A stretch of 64,000 nt of DNA, taken from the NCBI RefSeq assembly GCF_030445035.2, contig NC_080688.1, positions 64,699,449 through 64,763,448 of the forward strand, in the 5' to 3' direction. The notes under the pieces were generated by a model. It searched no databases, was not told the origin of the DNA, and was given only the letters and a program-made list of their open reading frames with translations. Below, piece by piece: positions 1-11,122 of this stretch (positions are counted from its first letter, which is position 1; each line of letters starts with the position of its first letter). The position numbers and the translations under genes are program-made. The DNA is from Dasypus novemcinctus (lineage: Eukaryota > Chordata > Mammalia > Cingulata > Dasypodidae).

Positions 1-1033
1 GATCCAAGGCGGGCAGAGCTGGTCTGAGGACTCGGCGCTTCCTCAGAGCAGAAGTGGAGCATCTCTGTCACATCTGAACATGACCCCATTCTTCCTGGAA
101 GCCCACCCCGAAAGTGTTACGCCGCCACATGTCAGGCTTTGGCGGTGACCGGGAAGCTGACTGCGACGAGGGGAGAGAGAAACAGAGTTGGAGTTCCGTT
201 TAGCCACCTGGAAAGCCCTGGAATCGTTCCCGTCGATGTGGGCAGCTCTAGGACACACGGGAACGACGGCCTCGTCCCCAGGTGCTGCCTTCCCTCTCCC
301 CGTCACCTCAGGGAGCGTCAGGACGTCCTGGTCAGTCCCCCGAGAGCAGAGCTCAGGCCCAAGACTCCAACTCTCAGGTCCTGGGGCGGCCGGGGGAGGC
401 TCACCCACGACGGGGCGGGGAGTGAGGAACGCTGGGCCACACCGTCTGCTCCAGGCCCGCCTGCGGCCTGGCCCTGAGGCCCCATCCCGCCACTCCTTTG
501 GCCTCTTGCCCACCCTCACACCCAGGACCACCACTCAGTCCAGCTCTGAGGAGTCAGGAGGGGATGACGTCCCAGGGGCCGCTCCCCCTGAACGGCGCTG
601 GCTGGACCGTCTCCAGGGGCGCTGTGCGAGGCCAGCAGCTTCTCCTTCGGGAGTCCTGCGCACAGAAGCGTTGCTTCCTCCATCCACTCTAGAAGAACAG
701 CACTTGAGCGGCTCAGAGGAGACCCGGACCTCACAACGAAAAGAACTAGTAGGGGATAGGGGCACCTTCCTTGCCTCGGAGGTGATTCATCCTACTAAGG
801 CCCACCAGCGTGCGTCTCTGCACTTTTCTCACCAAGGAAGAGAGAGAAGCAAGTCCGACCTCCACGAGGGCAACTGAATACAGCAGAATGAGGAGTGGAG
901 GGAGACGCTGCTCGACCCAGGGCAACTCTCCCGTCCAGCCCCCTCGAGCCCGCTCTCCTCTGTGAAACGTTACTTGCACCCCCAGGGAACCTGGTTATAA
1001 CAAATCTCCACACATTCTAAAAGCCAATATTAC
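1..1033. other. Non-repetitive stretch, unassigned
   Basis: No repeat family or coding exon is recognised. GC content rises between about 350 and 660, and a plus-strand open frame of 229 codons (188-877) runs through it. Its composition (Ser, Pro, Gly and Arg rich) and lack of any recognisable domain fit a chance frame in GC-rich DNA. I see no convincing splice pair around it. Confidence 0.4.
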
Positions 1034-1434
1034 GGGGAAGCTGACTTGGTCCAGTGGTTAGGGCATCCATGTGGTCTGCGGGTCAGACCCCAGGCCTCCT
1101 TGACCCATGTGGAGCTGGCCCATGGGTAGTGCTGATGCGTGCAAGGAGTGCCGTGCCACACAGGGCCGTCCCCCGCGTAGGGGATCCCCACACACAAGGA
1201 GTACGCCCCGTAAGGAGAGCTGCCCAGCGGGAAAGAGAGTGCAGCCTGCCCAGGAATGGTGCCTCATACACGGAGAAGTGACACAAGATGACGCAACAAA
1301 AAGAAACACAGATTCCCGGTGCCGTGATAAGGATAGAAGCGGTCACAGAAGAACACACAGCAAATGGACACAGAGAGCAGACAACTGGGGGAGGAGAGAA
1401 ATAAATAAATAATAAATCTTCAATTGAAAAAAAA
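1034..1434 (+). mobile_element. DAS-type SINE, full length
   Basis: The tRNA-like head starts GGGGAAGCTGACTTGG and contains the CCAGTGGTTAGGGC A-box region. The B box is damaged, and part of the head between the A and B boxes is missing. The body (GGAGCTGGCCCATG, CAAGGAGTGCCGTGCC, CAGCCTGCCCAGGAATGG) and the tail with AAATAAATAAATAATAAATC plus an A-run are complete. The damaged B box suggests the copy cannot be transcribed by RNA polymerase III. Confidence 0.85.
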
Positions 1435-2194
1435 TGCCTATGTTACCTAGCTAAGCTCTTCCTGCCCTGCACGCTGCCATACACACAGTGGTTCCCAGTG
1501 GCAGTGATTCCCAGCTACGGGGCAGGTAGCAGATCGCAGCGGGGAGGGCAAGTGTGCTTCGACAAAGCTCCCTACATGAGTTGGATTTACCACCTTTAAG
1601 TTGGAAATCACTGCTATATAGGTTAAAATAAACAATTAAGCGCTGGCTATATATACTTTTTTACTTATGCTCTATATTTTTAGGTGCACCAATCTTGTCT
1701 CCCTGTTACAACCTGGGCTCCCAGAAAGCAGAGACTGAGACAAAGGCTCACGTGCAGATATCTTACTGCAGAATGTGATCCCAGGGAGTGAAAGTGAGGA
1801 CGGGGAGAAGGGCAAGGCAAGAGGGAGTGTTGGTGCAGGAGGCAGTACAGGTTTGGTCGCGTCTATGGGTGACTTGTCTGGTCTCAGGGATCCATTTGGG
1901 AAACCATATGCAATGCATCTCAGGGTCATTCCTCTGAGGAAGGAAAGGGAAAAGCACTTGATGACTAGCTTCCGACTACCTTGAGTCTGCATGGCTCTGC
2001 GGGGTGTGTGCTGACTCACCTTCCCAACTGAGCCTGTGTGGGCACCAGCAGGGTTCCCTCTGCGTCCCTGTCGCAGCCTCAGAGCAACCTCATGGCAGGA
2101 AGGGAGAAGTGCAAGCATGGCTGGCCTTGAGTTCTAAGGGACCCTGGGGCAAATAATTTTTTGTAGGTCTCCATCTATATAAACTATCTGATTT
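1435..2194. other. Non-coding stretch, unassigned
   Basis: No repeat, exon or regulatory structure could be assigned. A minus-strand open frame (1672-2118) has no recognisable domain and is treated as chance. Confidence 0.35.
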
Positions 2195-2607
2195 AACAAT
2201 GTTACAGGGGAAACGGACTTTGGCCCAGTGGTTAGGGCGTCCGTCTACCACATGGGAGGCCCGCGGTTCAAGCCCCGGGCCTCCTTGACCCGTGTGGAGC
2301 TGGCCCATGCTTAGTGCTGATGCGCGCAAGGAGTGCCGCGCCACGCAGGGTGTCCCCCGCGTAGGGGAGCCCCACGCGCAAGGAGTGCACCCATAAGGAG
2401 AGCCGCCCAGCGCAAAGGAGGGAGCAGCCTGCCCAGGAATGGCGCCGCCCACACTTCCCGTGCCGCTGACGACAACAGAAGCGGACAAAGAAACAAGAAA
2501 CAAGACGCAGCAAAAAGACACAGAAAACAGACAACCGGGGGAGGGGAGGGGAATTAAATAAAATAAAAAAAATAAATCTTTAAAAAAAAAACAAAAACAA
2601 TGTTACA
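2195..2607 (+). mobile_element. Young DAS-type SINE with 12 bp target-site duplication
   Basis: The SINE body is 2207-2595. It is flanked by AACAATGTTACA at 2195-2206 and again at 2596-2607, a perfect target-site duplication. The head (CGGACTTTGGCCCAGTGG), the B box GGTTCAAGCCCCGG and many CpG dinucleotides are intact, which points to a recent insertion. It belongs to the same subfamily as the copy at 10521-10899, sharing GAAACGG at the start and CCCACACTTCCCGTGCCG in the body. It also has a short tandem expansion (AAGAAACAAGAAACAAG) that the other copy lacks. Confidence 0.93.
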
Positions 2608-3858
2608 CATTTCACAGGCCTACCTGCAGCAGTGATTTGTTGACGACAATTTGGAGTAAAGGGTTGAGAATAGGTACTTACACGTTTGCTTCTTGTCCCA
2701 TCAGTGCAGGTAAGGATTTTGTGGGGTGTCCAGGCACTGTCTCTTTTTGTGCAGGATCATGAACCGTCTCTTCCTATTGTTATTGCATCATTCCTGCCTG
2801 GTTTCTTCCCCTGTGAGAAGGAGGAAGAAGTGCTGGCATGGCTCTTCAAAACCTTTCTGAGCTGACATTACAGTTCCTCTGGCCTCTGCAGTTCCCTCGC
2901 CAGGTGTTTAGAGCCGCTTGTATAATTACTCATGAAGCCACCTCACAGCCATCGAGTCACCTGTAAACACTGGCTTCTAAGGACTCTCTCAAAGGTTGTT
3001 AATGGGCTTCATTGACGATAACCTTGAATTCAAGTCTTAGCCAGAGTATGCAGGAAATGTGAGAGATAATTCCTTTTCTGGACATACATGTCTGAATTTT
3101 ATAAAGTAAACAACATGTTTTCTAACCAGGTCTTCCCTGGAACTCTGGGCCAACATTATTACATTGCCAGAATGTGATTCTTTCAATGTTACCTCCATCC
3201 CTGCCTTCCATATATCACCATCAATGGGCAGGAGAGGTGAGGGGCTTAGGGGAAGAGCAAGAAGAGCAGACTAAGATCTGCGAGGCATGTCCACCCCTTG
3301 CACGTCAAGGCTGCAATCTGACCCGGGAGCGCACACGGTCAGTCAGAAGGGCCTGTTGGCACGCGGAGCAAGGGTCCAGAAAGCCTCTGCGAGAGATGGG
3401 AAGAGGCGTCCCAGAGGACTGCCTTCCTGAAACCAGCCAGAAACGGGTCTGGAACAGCCTTACTGAAAAGTCCTGGAGCTCCTCAGGGTATCCTGGTTGA
3501 TTCAAGTTATTCTCCAGGGTCAGGGGGACTTTGAAAATTTCAAGGAAGGAGGGTGGGGTGCAGGCTCTGAGACTCAGGTCAGGGGCACGGGCCTCGCTTG
3601 CCTAAGTCTAAGGGCAGTGTCGGGTGTTGGGCCCCGGTCTCAGGTGAGGCACTGCTGGACTGGCCCCCAGGAAGCTGGTTGGAGCCCCTTCAAAACTGGT
3701 CACTACAGTCATAGCTAGGGTAAGAGGCAAGAAGCCTTGGATAACCTGGAAAGGTACACAGAATGATCTAATATACTCCTCTATGAGATTTCAAACTCCC
3801 TAAGGATAAGAACAATGTCTATTCATTTTCTTATATGCCCTACACCATACAGCATAAA
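2608..3858. other. Non-coding stretch, unassigned
   Basis: Unique-looking mixed-composition DNA. Open frames here (for example 3174-3500) are short and show no recognisable domain. No repeat family was recognised. Confidence 0.35.
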
Positions 3859-4091
3859 TCTACGAGGATTTTTTTTTTTTAGGTACTGGGGAATAAACCT
3901 AGGACCTCGTACATGAGAAGCAGGCATTCAACCCCTGAGCCACATCTGCCTCCCAATGAGAGTTGGTTTTTTCAATTGTTTGTTAGTTTGTTAGTCTTTT
4001 AGGAGGTACCGTGGATCAAACCCTGGATCTCGTACATGAGAAGCAAGTGCTCAACCACTTGAGCTACATCTGCTCCCCTCTATGAGGATTT
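3859..4091 (-). mobile_element. Dimeric tRNA-type SINE (two monomer heads, one insertion)
   Basis: Read on the minus strand, two tRNA-like units of about 80 bp (near 4078-3997 and 3954-3880) each carry a GTAGCTCAAGTGG or GTGGCTCAGGGG A-box region and a B-box region. An A-rich linker joins them and the element ends in an A-run. The pair is flanked by a single 13 bp duplication with one mismatch (TCTACGAGGATTT at 3859-3871, TCTATGAGGATTT at 4079-4091). That indicates one insertion of a dimer rather than two independent events. Confidence 0.75.
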
Positions 4092-5694
4092 AATAAGTAG
4101 TGAGCAAACATTTAAATTTATTCCTTCAGCCATTCAAGAACTCTTATTGAAGGTCTACCTCAAACACAAGAAGAAATGCTAGGCTTTATGAAGAAAACAA
4201 GGACATATATAATACAATTCCTGACTGAGGGAATACAGCATTATTTGGCCAATCAGTTGAAGGATGATGTCAAGTCTGATTTTTTTTTTAAACAATAAAA
4301 AAGTTTTACTTGATTTTAAAATTGATTTCGCCAATTTAAATTGGTGAAAATCCCCCAGAGCTGGGAGTAACATTCTAGAGCCAAGGTTGAGGCCCTGGAA
4401 CCACCCCCTCCACTCCCTGCCAAAGGGAGGAAGGAAGGAAACAGCCAGGAGAGCCCTGCATCAGTCCTCTCCCTTGTCCCTTAGAGCCATCTGTGCCAGG
4501 GCCCTCGAAAGCAACAGCTCCTGCAGAGGACTTAGGAGAGGAGAGGAGCAGGGGAAATATGGAAAGTGGGGGTTTATAACCCGAACCACACCTCCCCTAT
4601 GGAGATGAAAGGTGGCTGGAGGCCAAACACAGATAGCACAAACCTTCAGTGCCCACAGCGGCCAAGCCTGGACTGGGCTGGTCAAAGGAGTGTTCTTGAG
4701 ACCAGCTGCAAATTACCTTTGGAAGAGGTCTATCCCCTTCCCCCAAGGACAGTATAATGCCCAGTATATAATAGACAACAAATATTTGTTCATTGAGTGA
4801 ATGTTCATATCAGGAGCTTCATATCATCTTGCCCAAGTATGGAATCCCATTTGGAGTTACAATGGGGTCAGATAAATAAACTTATATCAAACATCACTGT
4901 GTGCCCAGTTTTAGGCTAGGAATCAATTAGTATAAGAAAGATATGCCCTCGTAGCACTGATAATCCTATTGGGGAAAAAGAGAAATCCACAGAAAACAGT
5001 CAAAGAGCCAGGTCAAATGTTATGGTTCTCAGGGTCAAATATTTGTTACTTAGGCCTCAGGGCCCATATCTGTGCACCTCATAAAGCTCATCACACAGGC
5101 TGAGGTACACTTGCCTAAGGATTTTTTAAGTGAGGAATCAAAGAGGGAGAGAGAGGGGAAAAAAAGAATCAGAAAGTTACCCTTAGGAATTTACAACCAG
5201 AGCCTTAGGGAGACAGATAAATGGAATGTCTCTTTGTTGACATCCTAATATCCCTTTTGGGACCTTCTGGATTTTGCTCTTCCAAGATACCAAGACCTGC
5301 TTTCCAGTGCCCAGCACCTCCATACCACTGCCTCCTTTGGCCAGCCCATCCTGGGCAGTGAATCATACGCTGACCCTATTTCCCACCTGCCCACACTCAC
5401 CCTCCAAACCTACCTGCTTCTATCCCTTTCTTGACAAGTGGCTATTATGATGAGGATCACTTGCTAATTAAGAGGCTGATGAACCCTGCATGAGCACCTC
5501 CTTCGCCCATGGAAGGGACCCATTATTTTATGCCTGAAGAAGTCTGGCTTTGGGGGAACATGCTGAATGCCTCTCTCCCTACCCCTAAGGCCAATCTGGG
5601 AACTTTGGAACTAGGTGAGGCTGATGGTAGTCAGAACGACTCTGAAAAGGCCATTTCTTGGATGTCTAGAAAGTTCCCTCACAAAAGTGATACT
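4092..5694. other. Non-coding stretch with decayed L2 fragments
   Basis: Three stretches look like decayed L2. At about 4100-4290 and 4860-5010 the minus orientation is suggested by antisense forms such as CACTGTGTGCCCAGTTTTAGGC. At about 4735-4803 a plus-strand L2 3' end is suggested by ACAAATATTTGTTCATTGAG. The rest (5010-5690) is unassigned. These assignments come from resemblance to the L2 consensus as remembered. Confidence 0.4.
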
Positions 5695-6517
5695 GGGAAG
5701 TGGATGTGGCTCAAGCGATTGGGCTCCCATCTACCATATGGAGGGTCCCAAGTTTGGTTCCCTGGTCCTCCTGGTGAAAGCAAGCTGGCCCGTGCAGTGA
5801 GCTAGCCCACGTAGAGAGCTGACACAACAAGAGGACATAACAAAAAAGAGACACAGAGGGGAGACAGTGAGAGACACAACAAACCAGGGAGCTAAGGTGG
5901 CTTAAGCAACTGAGTGCCTCTCTCCCACTTTGAAAGGTCCTGGGATTAGATCCTGGTGCCTCCTGAAGAGACGACAAGAAAAGAAGATAAGCAGGGAAGT
6001 GGATGTGGCTCAACTAATAGAGCGTCCGCCTACCATATGGGAGGTCCAGGGTTCAGTACCCAGGGCCTCCTGACCCATGTGGTGAGCTGGCTCCCATGCA
6101 GTGCTGCTGTGCACAAGGAGTTCCATGCCACGCAGGGGTGCCTCCTGCATAGGGGTGCCCCACATGCAAGGAGTGTTCCCCACAGGAGAGCCGCCCTGTG
6201 TGAAAAAAACCACAGCCCACCCAGAAGTGGTACTGCACACACGGAATGCTGACATAGCAAGATGACACAACAAAAAGAGACACAGATTCCCTGACAAGAA
6301 TGCAAATGGACACAGAAGAACACATAGCAAATGGACACAGAGAGCAGACAAGTGGGTGGGGAGGGGAAGGGGAGAGAAATAAATAAAATAAATCTTAAAA
6401 AAAAAAAAGAAGCAGACACGGAAGGACATGCTGCAAATGGACACAGAGAGCAAACAGTGAGTGCAAGCGGCAGGTGTGGGGGGGGAATAAATAAATTAAA
6501 TAAATCTTTAAAAAAAT
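5695..6517 (+). mobile_element. Compound DAS-type SINE: older dimer-like copy invaded by a DAS-III-like copy
   Basis: An older element begins at 5695 (GGGAAGTGGATGTGGCTC). It includes a second tRNA-like unit at about 5887-5970 (GTGGCTTAAGCAACTGAGTG, then a B-box region) and resumes at about 6406-6517 with a second AATAAATAAATTAAATAAATC tail. Inside it lies a complete long SINE (5994 to about 6408) with its own head (CTCAACTAATAGAGCG), body and A-tail. The presence of two tails shows nesting. Confidence 0.8.
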
Positions 6518-6668
6518 AGTGATATTACCTTTCTCCATGCTTACAAAAGAAATCAATATTTTCATTTAACCATTAGAAATAAGACAGAAAATGAAAATAT
6601 TACTGGCAAAGCTAATCCGGGGATCTATAATCTAAGAATCCTTTGTAATCAAGATTTCAGAAATAATC
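6518..6668. other. AT-rich unassigned stretch
   Basis: Short AT-rich DNA; nothing recognisable. Confidence 0.3.
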
Positions 6669-6825
6669 AGATCTGGGGTTCCTAACTCTGGCCCCACATT
6701 AGTACCACCTGGGGAGCTTTTACAAAATCCTGATGCCATGGTCCCACCTCCAAATATCCCAGTTTAACAGGCCTTCAGTGGAGCCTGGACACTGGTGACC
6801 CTGACATGTTTTCAAAGCTCCTTAG
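6669..6825 (+). mobile_element. MER5A-like hAT MITE, decayed
   Basis: The string CACATTAGTACCACCTGGGG followed by AGCTTTTACAAAATCCTGATGCC matches the remembered MER5A consensus, a short non-autonomous hAT-Charlie element common to placental mammals. The 3' half is diverged but keeps AAAGCTCCTTAG. No target-site duplication is clear. Confidence 0.65.
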
Positions 6826-8179
6826 ATGGCTCAGTCAGAACTGAACTGGTCTAGTCCACCTCTGTGACCTTGTTCATGAGAAGATGAGAACCAGAGAAGG
6901 GGGACGTGATTGTGCTCAAGATCATGAAGACAGTTAGTGGTGGAGTCAGGGCTAGAAATCCATCCCTTGAGTCCAGTTCAGAGTGTTCCATCTGCTCTGC
7001 ATCTGTATACACTTTTCCCGAGGGTAGTTCCTGGTAGTGGGAGGATGGGAGCAAGACTGAGGGTCCCGGATGTCTGGGGGAGGGAGAGGAGGAGGAAGGG
7101 AGCCAGGCTGGTGAAGCAGAGGCGACATCTGCCCTGCTTGACAACAGCAGAGAACAACCACCTTAGCTCTCTGCACAGGCCCATGGAGGGAGAAGAAAGG
7201 CACTTAGTCCTAAGATTACACTCTGTGGTCATTGTCGCAGCCTCTTCTGCTACCGGCTTTGGATCCCTGTGAATGTCACCGGAGTCCCCAAACCCAGGTA
7301 GGATTCCCAGCTCTGAATAGACAACACTGGGCCTAACCTGCTCCTTTCACCCGCCCAGGGAAAATGGCCGTCGACGCAAACACGGCCTCTCCCAGGAGAC
7401 TGTCGTGCTGAAAGGGCCCTGTGTCTTCCAGGCTGTACATAATACCCAATTATCCCCTGGCTCCCCCAGGGAGACAATGGAGAGGTGAGGGTTTTCAAAG
7501 GCCAGCAGCCCTCCAGGCTCCATTACGGGGAGACTCACACTGCCGCCTTCCTCTAAACGGCACAGAAGGTCACGGGGACGTGGAGACACAGAGGCAGCTC
7601 TTTGGGGCTGGGAGAAGAGCCTCCCTTCCTCTCCCTGCCCCAGGGAATCCCAACTTCATTCTCAGCTGTGGAAATGAAGATGGGAAGACTCTGCTGTAGA
7701 AATCCTGCATGGCCTAAGAGGGGCCTTCCGGGCAGGCCCTGCGGTGTCCAAGAACCACCGAGAAGCCACGCAAGGAGGCCCTGCTCCTGTCAAAGGCCTC
7801 GCCCTGCTCAGGACCCCTTGGCTGCCCACCCCTCCCTACGCCGCTCAGGTCTTCTCCCAGCGGCCTGTCTCCCACATCACTGTTTCTCTCCAGCCGCACA
7901 CGTATCTCCTGAGGTAGGAAACACACCCCATCTCCTCTTCCGGCTTCGGTTCCCCATGGCTATGAGCGCTTAAGAAATTGAACGCAGCAAATTTTTGTCG
8001 AACTGATTAACAGAGATTGGGGGATAAAAATATTTCCTTGTCTTCAAATTTGAATCCCTGGACTTTATTTGTTACCTTTTTCCACCCCCAGAAACGTTTA
8101 AAATTTAAGTGTACCTACACCTCAGGAAAAGTGTTTATTTTTAAATTCCACATGTATGTGGAGGACAGAATATCCTGCA
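6826..8179. other. Non-coding stretch, unassigned, moderately GC-rich
   Basis: Mixed-composition DNA with GC-richer parts at about 7050-7950. Open frames such as 7602-7973 are Pro and Arg rich and show no known domain. No repeat could be named with confidence. Confidence 0.35.
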
Positions 8180-8400
8180 ATGTTTAAGAGGAGGGAATCT
8201 GGATGCTTGGATTTGGAGTCCTAGTTCCAGCAATTATTTACTGGGTTCTTTTGGGCAAGGAACGACATTCCAAACCTGTTTCCTCATCTGTATAATGGAG
8301 ATAGAGCGGTGCCTAACTCCTGGAGTCGTGAGGATTGACTGACCTAAGGCAGGGAATGCTCTTAGAAGTGCCTGGTGCCTCGTCAGTGCTAGAACCACGT
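8180..8400 (+). mobile_element. MIR SINE, ancient
   Basis: The order of features matches the MIR consensus: TTTGGAGTCCTAGTTCC, then CCTGTTTCCTCATCTGTATA and ATGGAGATA, then GTGAGGATTGA. MIR is an old tRNA-derived SINE found across mammals. The copy is decayed and lacks a target-site duplication. Confidence 0.75.
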
Positions 8401-8559
8401 GAGCTAGTGTGATTTATTGAGGACCTACATATTTTTTGCCCAGTGTGGGACAAGGTGGTGGACCTACAACGGAGAATAAAGCAAATGTATGTTTTTAGGA
8501 CTCGCAATCTACTGTGGGAAGCAGACTCCTACAGGAGTACTATAAAGTGGTGGTGTCCT

Positions 8560-8750
8560 AATTGCAATCTAGGGATATAAAAGGGTATTTTAGGGAGCTC
8601 AGAGTGAGGGAGCCCAATCAGGATGGACAGAAGGGCTGGAGGTGGGGTGGAGCAGGGAGGCATTCAAGGCAAAAGAAGCCACCTGAGCCAAGGTACTGGG
8701 GCAAGAAAACAGTCTGATGTGCCTGTGTGTGTGTGTGTGTGTGTGTGTGT
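8560..8750. repeat. L2-like remnant (minus) ending in a (TG)n microsatellite
   Basis: The (TG)n run is at 8724-8750 and is clear. The preceding DNA (AAAAGAAGCCACCTGAGCCAA and neighbours) resembles L2 read in antisense, but weakly. Confidence 0.5.
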
Positions 8751-8876
8751 CTCATACTTATTTCATAGCGGGTAAGGGGATTGTTTGATATTGCTGGAGC
8801 ATTCAGACAGGAAGTGGTAAGTGTAAGAAACAGAGATTAGTTTAGTTTTCACATAAAGGGAGAAAATATTAATTAA

Positions 8877-9336
8877 TGTAACCTGACAGCCTACCTCCTC
8901 AGTCTCCCATTCCCAGGTTAAGCAGGAACAAAGGAAACCAGCTTAAGCCAGTCCTATAGGCAGTAAAAAAGATGCACAAGAAAGCACTAAGTCAATACCA
9001 ACTCAGCACTAAATTCTATTCCTTATTTGGCAAAGGGAAATAGGTAAAAACTAAAATGGTTGGAATGTGATGGGGAAGTGGTTAATCAGAAACTTCTGTG
9101 CGGAAGTTAAATCTTCTTGGATAGGCTGTCACCTCTGAAGTATCCAATCTATGGAGAAACAGAGGAAGGGCTTGCGTGCTAGGCTTAGGGGTGTAACTTG
9201 TGTCATTTTTCTTTGTTCAGGGCGCCAGCCACGTATTCTGGTTGTGCGCCCCTTCTTGCAAGATGAGAATAAATTCTTTTCTTCTCCACAACCGGGTGAG
9301 CCTTATTTAATTCCAGAAAAAGATTTCTTTCTTACA
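8877..9336 (+). mobile_element. Probable endogenous-retrovirus LTR
   Basis: The block opens with TGTAA and closes with TTACA, the inverted TG...CA ends expected of an LTR, and is about 460 bp long, a usual LTR size. An AATAAA signal lies at about 9269 near the 3' part, followed by a CT-rich stretch (TTCTTTTCTTCTCCACA), as in an R/U5 region. A flanking direct repeat is not obvious. DNA after 9336 could be a remnant of the leader, but I cannot show a primer-binding site convincingly. No gag, pol or env frame is recognisable. The open frame 9151-9576 crosses the proposed LTR end and is probably chance. Confidence 0.45.
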
Positions 9337-9965
9337 GTAAGACAATATAAGACTACTAACTACTTTTCCCTTTTCTTCCATCACTGGATATTGGTCCACA
9401 ATGGTGCCTCCCAGTGGGGGGTGCCTGGGAGAAACTGCTTGGCTTCCGCCACCCACTTCCTTCAGGAAGCACAAGCCTGGAGGATGAGGAGGAAGGGAAA
9501 AATGCTATCTACCTCGAAGCTGAGAACACGTGCTGAGCGGCGCTGTTGTATGTCAGTGCTGAACTCGCGGGAGTGAATGGCACGGCCATTGGTCTGAGAT
9601 TACCATAGCCAACCAGGAACCGAGCAGGGCAAAGGACTGAGGAACAGTCCGTCCCGTGGGCCTCCTGACCCCCGGCTCCTCACAGACCTACCTGCACCTG
9701 GAGTTCTGTGGCCACTAGCCCTGGTTGTTGCAGACCTTACTACATATGACACTGAGGAATTCTGGGGAGCTGAGGTCAGGATTGGTGTGGGATTGTCCTT
9801 TTGTATGCTTAGGCAGGGGTGTGGCCATATTTGCATACCAGGATCCGCCTTTATTACCATATTAGGAAATGCTCCAGCACCAAGATTACCTGGTTCAATT
9901 ACGCACTGCATCATGGGGCCTGCCAAGGTGTCAGGAGTGATGGTTCCTCAGACAGTACAGGAAGG
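9337..9965. other. Unassigned stretch, possibly LTR-element remnant
   Basis: No recognisable repeat or exon. It directly follows the probable LTR, so part of it may be decayed internal sequence of that element; this is inference. Confidence 0.25.
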
Positions 9966-9969
9966 AGGC

Positions 9970-10175
9970 TATGTGCCCACTCTCTGGCGTCAGGGAGTCC
10001 TGGGTTCAAATCCAGCTCTACCTTGTACAAACCTCACAAATTAACCTCTCCAAGTCTTTCCTCTCCTTTTGTAAAATGGGAATGATGAGTACCCACCTCA
10101 TAGTCCTCACAAGAGGACTGAGGGAAATAATGCATGCAATAGGCTTGGCACTCAAGGAAGCATAGCTATTATTGT
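9970..10175 (+). mobile_element. MIR SINE, ancient
   Basis: MIR landmarks appear in order: CCTGGGTTCAAATCCAGCTC (B-box region), TTTGTAAAATGGGAATGATG, ACCTCATAG, then a 3' part with GGCTTGGCACTCAAGG. It is decayed and in plus orientation. Confidence 0.8.
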
Positions 10176-10296
10176 CAATACTATTGCTATTATAAAAAGA
10201 CAGAAAAGTGCTGTAATTCAGGTCATGAGTTTGGTCCTGCACCATGTATCAGGTGTTTTGATGGGTTTTGGAAATCCAGAGGCAAATAAGACAGTG

Positions 10297-11122
10297 TGGG
10301 AAGCAGATTTAGCTCAACTGATAGAGCATCCACCTACCATATGGGAGATCCAGGGTTCAAATCCAGGGCCTCCTGACCCATGTGATGAGCTGTCCCACAC
10401 GCAGTGCTGATGCACGCAAGGAGTGCCGTGCCATGCAGGGGTGTCCCCTGTGTACGGGAGCCCCACACGCAAGGAGGTTGCCCTCTAAGGAGAGCTGCCA
10501 GTGTGAAAAAAACGCAGTCTCGGGAAACGGACTTTGGCCCAGTGGTTAGGGCGTCCGTCTACCACATGGGAGGCCCGCGGTTCAAGCCCCGGGTCTCCTT
10601 GACCCGTGTGGAGCTGGCCCATGTGCAGTGCTGATGCGCGCAAGGAGTGCCGTGCCACACAGGGGTGTCCCCCGCGTAGGGGAGCCCCACGCGCAAGGAG
10701 TGCACCCATAAGGAGAGCCGCCCAGGGCGAAGGAGGGAGCAGCCTGCCGAGGAATGGCGCCGCCCACACTTCCCGTGCCGCTGACGACAACAGAAGCGGA
10801 CAAAGAAACAAGACGCAGCAAAAAGACACAGAAAACAGACAACCAGGGGAGGGGAGGGGAATTAAATAAATAAAAATAAATCTTTAAAAAAAAAAAAAAA
10901 AAAAAACGCAGTCTGCCCAGGAGTGGTGCTGCACACACGGAGAGCTGACACAGCAAGATGACGCAACAAAGAAGAGACGCGGTTTCCCAGTGCTACTGAC
11001 AAGAATACAAATGGACACAGAAGAACACATAGTGAATGGACACAGAGAGCAGACAACGGGGGTGGGGGGTGGGGGTGGGGGTGGGGAGAGAAATAAATAA
11101 AAATAAATCTTAAAAAAAAAAA
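10297..11122 (+). mobile_element. Older DAS-type SINE, interrupted
   Basis: The head at 10297 (GGGAAGCAGATTTAGCTCAA) and B box (GGTTCAAATCC) lead into the body. The body stops at about 10520 in the A-run before CGCAGTCT and resumes at about 10915 (GCCCAGGAGTGGTGC), running to a G-rich tract (about 11058-11088) and an A-tail. The interruption is a younger SINE. Confidence 0.88.
10506..10914 (+). mobile_element. Young DAS-type SINE nested in an older SINE, 15 bp target-site duplication
   Basis: The inner element is 10521-10899. It is flanked by AAAAAAACGCAGTCT at 10506-10520 and 10900-10914, a perfect duplication. The head (GAAACGGACTTTGGCCCAG), B box (GGTTCAAGCCCCGG) and CpG content are well preserved, as in the copy at 2207. 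The target is the A-rich spot of the host SINE, as expected for insertion by L1 machinery. Confidence 0.93.

Noticed and set aside
188-877. 229-codon plus-strand frame near the window start
   Set aside because: Low-complexity composition, no domain and no splice partners. Kept only as a note in the unassigned segment.
10321-10365. tRNA-like A and B boxes suggesting tRNA genes (here and at other SINE heads)
   Set aside because: Each is followed by the SINE body or an A-tail rather than an acceptor stem and RNA polymerase III terminator, and the copies recur throughout the window. They are SINE heads, not tRNA genes.
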